Shown one piece after another: positions 16,385 to 25,336 of a stretch of DNA of 64,000 bases. This DNA comes from Spirobacillus cienkowskii (GTDB lineage: Bacteria > Bdellovibrionota_B > Oligoflexia > Silvanigrellales > Silvanigrellaceae). The notes below the pieces were generated by a model, which did not search any database, was not told where the DNA came from, and saw only the letters and a program-made list of their open reading frames with translations. How positions within the stretch are numbered: the first letter of the stretch is position 1; the number at the start of each line of letters is the position of its first letter. Location of the stretch: assembly GCA_003339605.1 (NCBI GenBank), contig QOVW01000058.1, positions 32,217-96,216 of the forward strand, in the 5' to 3' direction. Position numbers and translations under genes: made by a program.

Positions 16385-17878
16385 TTATATCGTTTTCGTC
16401 TCGTTTTCTAACACATTGGACTTTGCAAGATTAAGAACTTGAGGATACACAGTAGAAAGCAAAAATCGAACTCCCGTAATGTAACTATTGCCAGCTTTAC
16501 CACGCCCAATACTTGGTAAAAGTGGGTTCAATTTTATTGTTGCTGCATTCCACAAAATAGACGGAACTGCAGAACGTTTGCGAATTTCATGGACCTCTTC
16601 AAGATATTGGGTATGAACTCCAAGACATCGGGTTGCACCCAATTCATCCAAAATGGCGATCATTTCATCACGATTATCTATCGGAATTAAACACACATCA
16701 GGGCCAAAAAAAGCATTTGATGCATAAATACTTTTTAAAACTTTTTCAGGTTTCATGTAATGAACGCCTGGTGATACAAAATAACCGTTACCTGAATTGT
16801 CAATTGGCTTTCCCCAACGCAAGGTTTCATCCGATTCTCGTGCGGCAATTCCTTGAAACCTTAAAAATCTTTCCCACGAATTGGAGCTACAGAGCGGCTC
16901 CATAACATGAATATCCGAGCGAGAAAGATCTTCTCGTGCACCAATAGGCATTGCTTTAATTGCATTAACAAAATTTTCTTGAAACTCAGTAAAAATTGGC
17001 TTTTCAATAAACACTAAGTTTGTCGATTCTAATCTTTGACCCGCATCCAAACACGCACCATAAATTATTTTTGCAATTGCTTTTTGTAAATCAGCAGACT
17101 GAGTGACGAGTGCCGCATTTTTTCCGCCACCACACAAAACCAATCTCGCGTTTTGTTGATTTGACGTATCGCGTCGAATTTGTTCGAGACTTTCTTCTCC
17201 GCCCGTATATAAAATTGTATCAAATTGATGACTTAACACTAACCGACGAAAAACTTCAAAATCACCATAAACAATTTGAATGACTCCAGGTGGAAACGAC
17301 GCTTGATGAAAACCACTCGCAAGCAATGAACCTGAAAGTAAACAATGAGACGAAGGTTGCATACACACTGCATTGCCAGCAGCAAGCGAAGGCAACACGC
17401 TACAAAGTAAAGAATAAACAGGTAACGCAATATTTGACGATACGAGAACGAGCCCTAACGGTGCATATTGCCATTCCCAACCTTCTTCATCTCTTTTTAT
17501 TGAGAGCGCTTGTCTACAAAACTCGGAAACAGAATAAAATAACTTTTCGCATAAGTCCCATTCTTGTTCAACGGCAATACGCGAACGCGCAAGCTCTAAC
17601 ATCATGTTACTTTTAATTTCTTCTGAATTTTCTTTTAAAAAGCCAATGAGTTTTTTTATGTAACCTAAACGTTCGTCTAATGATGTGGAACGAAATTTTT
17701 TTTGCGCTGATTTCATTCCTTGAATCACAGGATCAACCAACTCCTTGCTCCAACATGCGGTTGCTAAAATATCAATTGGGTTAGCAGGATTTTGAATTGA
17801 AAAAATTTTTTCTAATTTATAAGTTGCGTAAAAATTACCATTAATATACGGAGGAATGAGATTTAAATTTAGAGACAT
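16385..17878 (-). CDS. Aldehyde dehydrogenase-like protein lacking catalytic residues
   Basis: 497 residues with the full ALDH fold. The nucleotide-binding half has APLGLVLVSSNIALPVYSL and LAAGNAVCMQPSS, and TILYTGGEES matches the FTGS region. At the site of the ELGGK glutamate the sequence reads VLCGGGK, and at the catalytic GQxC site it reads AGQRLES, so both the general base and the nucleophilic Cys are substituted. The family residues around them are otherwise kept. It may be a pseudoenzyme that binds NAD(P) or a partner, or a protein with altered chemistry. GAGGAGG is 7 nt before the ATG. It sits 29 nt downstream of mutY. Confidence 0.8.
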   Translation of the reverse strand: MSLNLNLIPPYINGNFYATYKLEKIFSIQNPANPIDILATACWSKELVDPVIQGMKSAQKKFRSTSLDERLGYIKKLIGFLKENSEEIKSNMMLELARSRIAVEQEWDLCEKLFYSVSEFCRQALSIKRDEEGWEWQYAPLGLVLVSSNIALPVYSLLCSVLPSLAAGNAVCMQPSSHCLLSGSLLASGFHQASFPPGVIQIVYGDFEVFRRLVLSHQFDTILYTGGEESLEQIRRDTSNQQNARLVLCGGGKNAALVTQSADLQKAIAKIIYGACLDAGQRLESTNLVFIEKPIFTEFQENFVNAIKAMPIGAREDLSRSDIHVMEPLCSSNSWERFLRFQGIAARESDETLRWGKPIDNSGNGYFVSPGVHYMKPEKVLKSIYASNAFFGPDVCLIPIDNRDEMIAILDELGATRCLGVHTQYLEEVHEIRKRSAVPSILWNAATIKLNPLLPSIGRGKAGNSYITGVRFLLSTVYPQVLNLAKSNVLENETKTI

Positions 17879-17906
17879 GCTTTAACCTCCTCAAAATCGC
17901 ATACAG

Positions 17907-18974
17907 CTAAATTGAGGATAGGATTTTTAATACCTTAAGGTCAAGAGACGATGACAAATTCTGCTTTAAGTTAGGTAAAGAAATCCACTCTTCTGACTGG
18001 GAAAAAGAGAGCTCTTTAAAAAGATCTTTTAATAATTTTGGGTTTGCATCTTCTATTAAAATAACGTGACCAGTAATTTTATGATGAGTGATTAAGTGTT
18101 TAAAATTATTCTCAAGATAATTAGCTGCTAAACCAAATTTTTTAAATTTCAATAATAAATCTTGTAGTGAAAAACCATCTCGAGAGCATACGAGTGGAAA
18201 TCCTTTTGTATTACTTAATAGTCCATTTTTTCTTTCAACCAAAGAATATTCTAAACGACTCGTATTTTTAAACACAAAAACAAATACAGATTCTAACTGA
18301 GTCGTTTTTCTTGGTTTTACAGGAGGACATAAGCTCACAGAATTATTTTTATAAGCCAAACAAAATTTATTAACCGGACATTCAAAACAATTTGGATTAC
18401 TTTTTTTACAAACCATTGCACCCAAATCCATCATTGCTTGATTAAAATCACCTGGATTGTTGTCTGAAATTTTATGGGTGACAAAACTTAAAATTTGATT
18501 TTGACCCTGACGATTCCAAACATTGGATTGCAAATTAAGTAAACGACTTACAACACGAATCACATTTCCATCAACACACGCAACACGCTCATTAAAACAA
18601 ATACTAGAAATAATGGAAGCTGTATAATGACCACAACCAGGAACTTTTAACCAGTCATCCCTTTTTTTAGGAAAATCTGAATTGTGTTCTTCAATTATAT
18701 ATTTTGCACCAATTCTTAAATTTCTAGCTCTAGCATAATAGCCAAGACCAGCCCAAAGTTCTCTTAGTTTTTCATCAGAACATTCAGCCAACAAATTTAA
18801 GTTTGGTAATTCAGAAATAAATTTTTTAAAGCGAGGTAACACAACAGAAATAGTTGTCTGTTGACTCATTATTTCACAAATCCAGGTATGATAAACATTA
18901 ATATTTTCACGCCATGGAAATTTTCTTTTATGAATTGTGTACCAGGCTAATAAGTTTTGGGTAAATTGCGACAT
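17907..18974 (-). CDS. mutY: A/G-specific adenine DNA glycosylase MutY
   Basis: 355 residues from ATG 18974; a TTG 18 nt further up lies inside a terminator hairpin and is less likely. It removes adenine mispaired with 8-oxoguanine. Catalytic Glu is in WICEIMSQQT, the helix-hairpin-helix is VPGCGHYTAS, catalytic Asp is in VDGNVIRV, and the 4Fe-4S cluster ligands are CKKSNPNCFECPVNKFC (C-x6-C-x2-C-x5-C). The C-terminal ~130 residues form the NUDIX-like 8-oxoG recognition domain, divergent but present. There is no strong Shine-Dalgarno. Intact and probably functional. Confidence 0.93.
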   Translation of the reverse strand: MSQFTQNLLAWYTIHKRKFPWRENINVYHTWICEIMSQQTTISVVLPRFKKFISELPNLNLLAECSDEKLRELWAGLGYYARARNLRIGAKYIIEEHNSDFPKKRDDWLKVPGCGHYTASIISSICFNERVACVDGNVIRVVSRLLNLQSNVWNRQGQNQILSFVTHKISDNNPGDFNQAMMDLGAMVCKKSNPNCFECPVNKFCLAYKNNSVSLCPPVKPRKTTQLESVFVFVFKNTSRLEYSLVERKNGLLSNTKGFPLVCSRDGFSLQDLLLKFKKFGLAANYLENNFKHLITHHKITGHVILIEDANPKLLKDLFKELSFSQSEEWISLPNLKQNLSSSLDLKVLKILSSI

Positions 18975-18984
18975 AAAGAGAAAT

Positions 18985-19018
18985 AAACACAAAAATACAG
19001 CTGAGTATTTTTGTGTTT
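18985..19018 (-). terminator. Perfect 14-bp hairpin after histone-like gene
   Basis: AAACACAAAAATAC (18985-18998) and GTATTTTTGTGTTT (19005-19018) pair perfectly around a 6-nt loop. It starts 2 nt beyond the stop of the AT-hook gene and ends in a T-rich stretch toward mutY. It probably terminates the abundant histone-like transcript. Confidence 0.65.
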
Positions 19019-19019
19019 G

Positions 19020-19475
19020 TTATACAGCTCCTTCTTCAGTCATAACTTCATTTGAATTTGAAGACTTATCTGATGAAGATTTTCTTGGACGACCTCTTCT
19101 CATTGATTGTTTTAATTTATCAAGTTTACTAGGACGACCGCGTTTCTTTGGAGTTTTCACGACAGCCTTCTTAGGACGACCGCGTTTCTTTGTTGATGAT
19201 TTAGATGGACGACCGCGTTTCTTTGCAGCAGATGTTTTAGTTGGACGACCACGCTTTGTCGTTTTTTTCTTACCAGCAACTTTTTTTGCAGTTTTTTTCT
19301 TTGTTCCTTTTTTAGAAACCTTTTTGCTTACTTTTTTCTTTGTTGTCGTCTTTTTAGCTGTTTTTTTACCAGCAACTTTCTTTTTCTTTGCTACAGTTTT
19401 TTTACCAGCCTTCTTTGTTGCTTTTTTTGTACCAGACTTTTTTGCGCTTGCTTTCTTACGCTTTGTTTCAGCCAT
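19020..19475 (-). CDS. Histone H1-like, AT-hook DNA-binding protein
   Basis: 151 residues from ATG 19475 (AGGAG 9-10 nt upstream). Residues 1-75 are Lys/Ala/Thr repeats (KKAGKKTVAKKKK type) like histone H1/chlamydial HC tails. Residues ~75-130 hold five AT-hooks: RGRPTK, RGRPSK, RGRPKK, RGRPSK, RGRPRK. The last ~20 residues are acidic and Ser-rich (ending MTEEGAV). It should bind the minor groove of AT-rich DNA and act as a nucleoid-associated protein, likely non-specific and abundant. A perfect hairpin terminator follows. It is a single gene, divergent from the ATP-grasp ligase gene. Confidence 0.85.
   Translation of the reverse strand: MAETKRKKASAKKSGTKKATKKAGKKTVAKKKKVAGKKTAKKTTTKKKVSKKVSKKGTKKKTAKKVAGKKKTTKRGRPTKTSAAKKRGRPSKSSTKKRGRPKKAVVKTPKKRGRPSKLDKLKQSMRRGRPRKSSSDKSSNSNEVMTEEGAV
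19132..19225 (-). repeat. DNA repeats encoding AT-hooks
   Basis: The 19-nt unit GGACGACCGCGTTTCTTTG occurs identically at 19132-19150, 19174-19192 and 19207-19225, with diverged copies on each side. Each encodes the KKRGRP(S/T) core. Identical codons argue for recent expansion by slippage or unequal recombination. Confidence 0.8.
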
Positions 19476-19699
19476 AAAACATTCTCCTTTCAAAATAAAA
19501 ATCAACAAACCGTTTTACAAGGACGGTTCAATCTTAATTTAACTCATGCCAAAAAAAAATGGTAGAGGCAATACCATTTTTTATTTATTTTTATTAAGAA
19601 ATTATTTGTCCTTATTTATCAAGGATAAGTTTTCGCAACAAAGTTTGTAGTCAAAGACACAACATATTACTCTTACAAAAATAATGAAGGAAGAAATTT

Positions 19700-20779
19700 A
19701 TGGATGATTATTTTGAGACAAAAAATAAAAATCAAATACTTGGCCTTGTCTATGATTTACCAACAAAACTTAAGAATTCTAACAAAATGATTTTCCCAGA
19801 TGATGCAAGTGCGGAATGGGAGTCGCAAAAAACAATCGATAAGATTATTGAAACTTGGAAACAACTAGGCTTTTCCATAATTCTTTTTCCACTTGATTCA
19901 ACATTTCTTAAGAAATGGAGTGAGCTGAGTTCACAATGCACTTTGGTACATTCTTTAGTAGAAGGTTGGGGTTCGCTTGCAAGAGAAAGTTGGATTCCAT
20001 CATTATGTGAATTAAGTGGTATTCCATTTATTGGTTCTGATCCATTTGCTCATTCAGTTTGTATGAGCAAAACCCAAACCAAATTATTGTGTCAATTTTT
20101 AAAAATTCCTGTTCTACCTTTTTACACGATCAAAAATCTGGATGAGATTACTAATATTCCAAGAGAATTTTTTAAAGAAACACATTTTATTAAACCTGAT
20201 GGAGAAGGATCTGGCATGGGGATTGAAGCAAATCATTCTATTTCATCTTCAAAAACAAAAACAGAAAAAATTATTAAAGAACTACTCGAAAATTATCCTG
20301 ATGGCATTTTGATTGAAAAATATATTGATGGCCCAGAATTTACCTCAGCAATGATAAATACACCTCCTCAATTTCTGCCAATTGCTCAAATTGAGGTTCC
20401 TACAGGTGTTTACGGGTTGTCGAATAAATCAAAGGAAATTATGGGAGAAAAAGTAACTTTTCCAAAAATTAATAAAAAGAATGAGAAAATTATTAAAACT
20501 GGTACCGAAAAATTATTTTATTTTCTGCAATTAAAAGATTTTGTCAGAGTTGACTGGCGCTGTGACAACAAGGGTAACGTATTTTTTCTTGAAGCAAATA
20601 CACTTCCTGGCCTGTCTTTTCATTACAGCGTATTGCCTATGATGGCGCAACAAATTGGAATCAGTTACGTCGACTTTTTTTCTTGCCTTGCTCAATCAGC
20701 TCTCAAAAGAATGAATTCAAGAAATCTTTGGTATGGGAAAACGAGAATTACAAATAAAAATTCTCAATTGCAAAAATAG
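19700..20779 (+). CDS. D-alanine-D-alanine ligase-like ATP-grasp protein
   Basis: 359 residues of ATP-grasp fold. HSLVEGWGSLARES corresponds to the HGxxGEDG region of Ddl. GSDPFAHSVCMSKTQTK matches the GSxxxxSxxxMDK substrate segment, FIKPDGEGSGMGIE is the nucleotide-binding loop, IEKYIDGPEFTSAMI the next strand and RVDWRCD...FFLEANTLPGLS the Mg-binding motif. It probably ligates D-Ala or a related amino acid in peptidoglycan or peptide synthesis. The divergence at the N-terminal substrate loop means it may be a Ddl paralogue with another substrate. GGAAG precedes the ATG. The stop lies in the loop of its own terminator. Confidence 0.78.
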   Translation: MDDYFETKNKNQILGLVYDLPTKLKNSNKMIFPDDASAEWESQKTIDKIIETWKQLGFSIILFPLDSTFLKKWSELSSQCTLVHSLVEGWGSLARESWIPSLCELSGIPFIGSDPFAHSVCMSKTQTKLLCQFLKIPVLPFYTIKNLDEITNIPREFFKETHFIKPDGEGSGMGIEANHSISSSKTKTEKIIKELLENYPDGILIEKYIDGPEFTSAMINTPPQFLPIAQIEVPTGVYGLSNKSKEIMGEKVTFPKINKKNEKIIKTGTEKLFYFLQLKDFVRVDWRCDNKGNVFFLEANTLPGLSFHYSVLPMMAQQIGISYVDFFSCLAQSALKRMNSRNLWYGKTRITNKNSQLQK

Positions 20780-20794
20780 CAATTGAGAATTTTT
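20756..20794 (+). terminator. Intrinsic terminator of ATP-grasp ligase gene
   Basis: AAAAATTCTCAATTGC (20756-20771) pairs with GCAATTGAGAATTTTT (20779-20794) around a 7-nt loop: a 16-bp perfect stem running into a T tract. The gene's TAG stop lies in the loop and the 3' arm, so the last codons are part of the terminator. The symmetry could also terminate the gap transcript from the other strand. Confidence 0.85.
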
Positions 20795-20817
20795 ATAACT
20801 TATAAATTTAATTAGTT

Positions 20818-21825
20818 TTATAGTTTTCCAGTTGCAACCAGTTTGGTTAATTGAATCATGCGATTGCTAAATCCCCATTCATTGTCATACCACGATAATA
20901 CTTTGACCATATTTTCTCCAATGACTGTGGTGTATTCTGCATCAATAGTGGAACTATAAGCAGAACCATTAAAATCACAACTGACAAGTGGTTCTTCAGA
21001 ATAACCCAAAATTCCTTTTAGAGATCCTTCCGCCGCCGATTTAAGAGCTTTATTGATATCTGCAGCGGTGACTGTTTTTTCTAATTCAAACGTAACATCA
21101 ACAAGTGATACATTTGGGGTTGGAACTCGTACTGCAAATCCATGTAATTTACCAGCTAATGAGGGGATCACTTCTGAAATTGCCTTTGCAGCACCCGTTG
21201 ACGTTGGAATCATACTTAATGCCGCTGCGCGAGCACGACGCAAGTCCTTATGAGGAAGATCAAGAATATTTTGATCATTGGTATAGGAGTGAATTGTTGT
21301 CATCAGTCCTTTACGAATCCCAAATTTATCATGAATCACTTTTGTCAGTGGCGCCAAACAATTTGTTGTGCAAGAACCATTACTCACAATATGATGTTTC
21401 GCAAAATCATATTCTGATTCATTGACGCCTAAAACAATTGTTTTATCAATTGATTTTCCAGGTGCACTCAAAATTACTTTTTTTACACCTGCTTTGAGAT
21501 GTGCCGAAGCCTTTTCTCCATCTGTAAATAAACCAGTACATTCTAATACAACCTCAATTCCATGTGCAGCCCAAGGAATTTCTACTGGATTTTTTATTGC
21601 TGTGATGTTTATTTTTTTTCCATCAAGAATTAAATTATTATCATTGTATTCAACGTGTTGCTGTGCTTTTCCATGCACTGAGTCATACTTATAGAGATGC
21701 GCCAAAGTTTTTGCATCAGTCAGATCATTGATTAAGCAAACTTCAATATTTTTTTCATCCTTGAGTGCTCTTAAAATGCAACGGCCTATACGACCAAAAC
21801 CATTAATACCAACTTTAATTGACAT
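20818..21825 (-). CDS. gap: Glyceraldehyde-3-phosphate dehydrogenase, type I
   Basis: 335 residues from ATG 21825, which has GGAGG 7 nt upstream; a longer reading to 21858 lacks family sequence. It carries out the NAD-dependent phosphorylating step of glycolysis/gluconeogenesis. KVGINGFGRIGRC binds NAD, catalytic Cys is in SNGSCTTNCLAP near 150, the active-site His is in TIHSYTNDQ, and PTSTGAAKA and RVPTPNVS bind phosphate. The Ala to Gly change in SNGSC (usually SNASC) is mild. A single gene ending 23 nt from the terminator of the facing ligase gene. Complete and surely functional. Confidence 0.96.
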   Translation of the reverse strand: MSIKVGINGFGRIGRCILRALKDEKNIEVCLINDLTDAKTLAHLYKYDSVHGKAQQHVEYNDNNLILDGKKINITAIKNPVEIPWAAHGIEVVLECTGLFTDGEKASAHLKAGVKKVILSAPGKSIDKTIVLGVNESEYDFAKHHIVSNGSCTTNCLAPLTKVIHDKFGIRKGLMTTIHSYTNDQNILDLPHKDLRRARAAALSMIPTSTGAAKAISEVIPSLAGKLHGFAVRVPTPNVSLVDVTFELEKTVTAADINKALKSAAEGSLKGILGYSEEPLVSCDFNGSAYSSTIDAEYTTVIGENMVKVLSWYDNEWGFSNRMIQLTKLVATGKL

Positions 21826-21967
21826 AGCAAATCCTCCAAAATGTCTTGAAAATAGCAAATAAAGATGTCAAATGCTCAATAATTCACCCTCAAACGAATG
21901 AATATCACAAAGACACCTTCTACTTATCTGAAAAACAAAGTAAGCTGCAAGATTTAATTTATCAGAA

Positions 21968-22885
21968 TCATGACTGAGAATTTAAAAGACTTAAAAATTC
22001 TTGAATAGTTTGACATCCTGAAATATTTTTACCAGATACATGACAATTTGAAATTTTTATTGGCTCATCGGTAACTACTAATAAATTTGAAAAAATACAT
22101 TCTTTAAATTTACAATTTTCAAATTCAACCCCCTGAATATCACACGAATCAAATTCACAATCTTGAATATCAACATTTGTCATTGTCATGCAATTCAAAC
22201 GACTTGCACGAATTGACATTTCAGAAAAATCACATTTAACAATCTGATTTTCAGTAAAATCAGATTCTTTTATTTTTAAATCAGAAAGGGTTGTTCTTGA
22301 AAATTTATTATTTTCTAAACGAGCCTCATGAAAAGAAACATTGCTCAAACGAGCTAAACTAAAATTAGAAACACAAAAATCAGAGCGAAAAACTGAAACT
22401 TCAGAAAACTGCACAGCAGTAAATTTATTATTTTTAAAGATTGCATTTTCTAAAAATTGCACTCCAAACCACTGGGAGGCAACAACCATATTATTAACAA
22501 TATGACTATCAGCACAAACACTTACAGCTCTAAATACAGAAAATTTAGAATCTAATCCATTTATATTTGGAGAAAAACCAACATTTTGAAAGTTATTTGT
22601 TATATTTTCTTGGATTTTTTCAATTTGTGGAATATTTTCTGATATTTGATGGACAAAATGACTTGAAAATTTTATTAATTCATCAATATTTACTGTTTTC
22701 TTTAATTTTTCAAATGCCGATTTAAACCCTTCTTGATTTCCTTCTTTGTAAGTTTGATTAAAATCACCGTGCTCAGAGATTTTTTGTTTCTTTAGCTCAT
22801 AATTTTTTTCTATTAAATTTTTAGCCTTCTGAACGTTCATACTACCTTTAGATACTTCCTGAAGTATCAATTCCAATTCAAACAT
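21968..22885 (-). CDS. Pentapeptide-repeat-like protein
   Basis: 305 residues. The N-terminal 35 residues form a short amphipathic helix with VSKGSMNVQKAKNLI. Residues ~110-285 show a five-residue periodicity with F/L at the centre (for example NNKFTAVQFSEVSVFRSDF, CDFSEMSIRASRL, FENCKFKECIF), a degenerate A(D/N)LxX right-handed beta-helix. Such helices act as structural or partner-binding scaffolds. It is the last gene of the fabI-lptF-lptG operon, with only 3 nt between genes, so a role linked to lipid A or lipopolysaccharide transport is possible but not shown. Confidence 0.65.
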   Translation of the reverse strand: MFELELILQEVSKGSMNVQKAKNLIEKNYELKKQKISEHGDFNQTYKEGNQEGFKSAFEKLKKTVNIDELIKFSSHFVHQISENIPQIEKIQENITNNFQNVGFSPNINGLDSKFSVFRAVSVCADSHIVNNMVVASQWFGVQFLENAIFKNNKFTAVQFSEVSVFRSDFCVSNFSLARLSNVSFHEARLENNKFSRTTLSDLKIKESDFTENQIVKCDFSEMSIRASRLNCMTMTNVDIQDCEFDSCDIQGVEFENCKFKECIFSNLLVVTDEPIKISNCHVSGKNISGCQTIQEFLSLLNSQS

Positions 22886-22888
22886 AAA

Positions 22889-23983
22889 TTACTGCCCTTT
22901 ATCTAACTTCCTAATAAGTCCATAACTTAACAAAGCAACGATGAAATTCATTGCCCATGCTGCAAAAATTGGATTTATACTTCCTTTAATCGCAAAACTT
23001 CTGAGTGATATGTTGCCAAACCAATACAATAGAGAAGCAGCAATGCAGATAACAATGCCAATATATTTTTCTTCATTGCGCTCCTTTTTTAAAGCAAATG
23101 GAATTGTCAAAAACACAAATAACAAATTAGCAAATGGCGTGCTCAATTTAAAATACAGATCAACCATTCGATCTGAAACATTTGCTCCCGCAATTTCTGC
23201 TTTATCAATTAATTTTTTTAATTGCCAAAAACTAATTTGACTTGACTCGCTACTTCTCATCAACACCTTCGGTGGAGCAAAATCAACATTAGTCACATAC
23301 AAAGGCTTAATTTCAGCTTTTAAAGACGATTCTGTTTGAAAGTCAAAATTAAAAGTTAGAGTATCACGTAATACCCATCGGCTAATATTTTCTTCAAAAT
23401 AACCAGACTTTGCATGGACTATTTGTACAATACTTCCCTCACTATTTGTTTTAAAATATTCAACATTAAAAAGCTCTTGCTTAATTTCATCGTATTCATC
23501 AAAATGTAAGATGGTATTTATAGCTTTTAACCATGTACTATCTGTAAATAAAGCAACTGCATTATTTTTTTCAATTTCTTCGTATTGCACCCGGTAAAAT
23601 CGATTAGAACTTGCCGGTAAAATAAACTCACTAATCATAAAATGAGCAACCATAAATGCAAGCGCAATGCTAATCAGTGGAAACGAAACCCGCATAATTG
23701 ATAGGCCCGCAGCACGAAGAGCTGCTATTTCACCATGCTTTGCTAAAACCCAGTTAGTAATAATTCCAGCAACCAGTACAACAAAAGGCAGTAGCTGAAT
23801 TGTAATAGCTGGCAATTGCCAAAAATAATAGCGAAAAATAACATTATGAGGGACATCATACTTATCAAAATAACGCTGACTTTCTTCCATATAAGTTAAA
23901 ATAAAATAAATCAACAGGACTAAAATAAGTATGGCAATAATATTTTTTAAAAACTGAAAGGCAATATACCACCAGATTCTCAT
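22889..23983 (-). CDS. lptG: LptG-like lipopolysaccharide export permease (YjgP/YjgQ family)
   Basis: 364 residues: three N-terminal helices, a ~180-residue periplasmic beta-jellyroll domain and three C-terminal helices, the architecture of LptF/LptG. Family segments include FWQLPAITIQLLPFVVLVAGIITN and LAKHGEIAALRAAGLS, where the conserved Glu couples to LptB. Works with LptF and the LptB ATPase (not in this window) to extract lipopolysaccharide or lipooligosaccharide from the inner membrane. It starts 3 nt after lptF. The F/G assignment rests on gene order and length and could be swapped. Confidence 0.85.
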   Translation of the reverse strand: MRIWWYIAFQFLKNIIAILILVLLIYFILTYMEESQRYFDKYDVPHNVIFRYYFWQLPAITIQLLPFVVLVAGIITNWVLAKHGEIAALRAAGLSIMRVSFPLISIALAFMVAHFMISEFILPASSNRFYRVQYEEIEKNNAVALFTDSTWLKAINTILHFDEYDEIKQELFNVEYFKTNSEGSIVQIVHAKSGYFEENISRWVLRDTLTFNFDFQTESSLKAEIKPLYVTNVDFAPPKVLMRSSESSQISFWQLKKLIDKAEIAGANVSDRMVDLYFKLSTPFANLLFVFLTIPFALKKERNEEKYIGIVICIAASLLYWFGNISLRSFAIKGSINPIFAAWAMNFIVALLSYGLIRKLDKGQ

Positions 23984-23986
23984 TTT

Positions 23987-25333
23987 TTATCCTTTTCTTG
24001 AGAAGATTTTAATTTTTAATAAATCATCTTTAATAAAAGTTATAAAACTCACAGAGGGTGGATGCCTCAAACGCCAGCGGAGCAGAATACAGCTTGTTAA
24101 AATAAGTGCAAGAGGTGCAAAAATAAAAGCAATAGTTGGAGGAAATATTAAACTGGTAGCAAGCTGTTGAGAGAGAGAAACCGAAGAATAGAGGATAAAA
24201 ATAATAATACCAACTCCCAAATAGACTCCAATTTGTTTTTTTCTCGAATCTTGGATACCTAAACAAATCCCAATTAAAGCCAAAAAAATTGAGCAAAATG
24301 GAATTGATATTTGTTTAAAAACATAAACTATTTTTTGAATCACTTCAGGTTTATAACGCCAATCGCTGTTTTCTACTTGCAATCGGTCTATATAATTATA
24401 CAATTCATTTGGATATAGCTGATTAATATTGTTACTAGAATTACTGTCAATCTTAAATTTACTCTTAAAACTATTTAGCAATGAAATCTGCATTTCAGAA
24501 AACTGGGTCACATTCCAATCTGTAAAAGAAGGATATGCAGATAAATTTAATTTTGAATGTGAATTTTCAAGGTTAGAAGAAATTAAACTTTCTTTATTTT
24601 GTAAAATAAATTTCTCTAATGATACTTTATTGGTATTGCATGAATAAACATAGCCATCATTTAATGAAAAAATATAGTCTTGCAATCCATTAACCTTTTC
24701 CTTTTTTAATGTGCCTGATTTTGCAACAATTACAGAAAAATGTTTTTCATGATTAGACTTCAATCCTATAAAAATATTAGAAAACTCACTTCTATCAGAA
24801 GAAACCGATTGAAGATACATGGTTAATTTTGCATTTTCTGGAATTGGGAGTGCATCAAAAACAAAAGACTTTTCTCTAATTGAATTTTGTACCATGGCTT
24901 CGACTGCATTCTGTGACTGCAACCATTGAAATTTATTAAAGCTCTTATTTGAGTATGGCTCAAAAAATAACGCAAACCATAGCGAAACAATCATTACAAT
25001 AATGCCTAAAAATATAGGCATGTAAGACAAACGCAGTACACTCACACCACTTGCCATCCATGCTTCAATTTCTCGATCTGCAGACATTTTTGCGGAAACT
25101 AGTGCTGAAGCAAGTAACAAAGAGATTGGGAGTGTTAATTTAAGTACCGAAGGCAAAATAAAAAGCAATAGCATAAAAAAAGTGGTGCCACTATCTGGCG
25201 CAGAAAACAGAAGATTTGCATAACGAGGAAATTTTATCATTATTAACACAGAACTTAAACTTGCTGTGATTACAAATGTTAAGGATATTATTTCACTAGC
25301 TATCAAACGATCTAATTTTCGAAAAATTGCCAT
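23987..25333 (-). CDS. lptF: LptF-like lipopolysaccharide export permease
   Basis: 448 residues, longer than the usual ~365 because the periplasmic domain between helices 3 and 4 is enlarged (residues ~140-340, Asn/Ser-rich). LDRLIASEIISL at the start and LLLASALVSAKMSADREIEAWMASGVSVLRL match the LptF coupling region with the conserved Glu. It is the partner of LptG in the inner-membrane LPS extractor. It begins 3 nt after fabI and ends 3 nt before lptG, giving a tightly packed envelope operon. Confidence 0.85.
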   Translation of the reverse strand: MAIFRKLDRLIASEIISLTFVITASLSSVLIMIKFPRYANLLFSAPDSGTTFFMLLLFILPSVLKLTLPISLLLASALVSAKMSADREIEAWMASGVSVLRLSYMPIFLGIIVMIVSLWFALFFEPYSNKSFNKFQWLQSQNAVEAMVQNSIREKSFVFDALPIPENAKLTMYLQSVSSDRSEFSNIFIGLKSNHEKHFSVIVAKSGTLKKEKVNGLQDYIFSLNDGYVYSCNTNKVSLEKFILQNKESLISSNLENSHSKLNLSAYPSFTDWNVTQFSEMQISLLNSFKSKFKIDSNSSNNINQLYPNELYNYIDRLQVENSDWRYKPEVIQKIVYVFKQISIPFCSIFLALIGICLGIQDSRKKQIGVYLGVGIIIFILYSSVSLSQQLATSLIFPPTIAFIFAPLALILTSCILLRWRLRHPPSVSFITFIKDDLLKIKIFSRKG

Positions 25334-25336
25334 GTA

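Noticed and set aside
18937..19542. 201-codon plus-strand frame rich in Phe and Arg
   Set aside because: It is the antisense of the lysine-rich AT-hook gene; its repeated FLGRPRFF pattern is a mirror of the Lys/AT-hook codons.
21053..21694. Several plus-strand frames of 66-106 codons
   Set aside because: All are antisense to gap, with no ribosome binding sites or family sequence.
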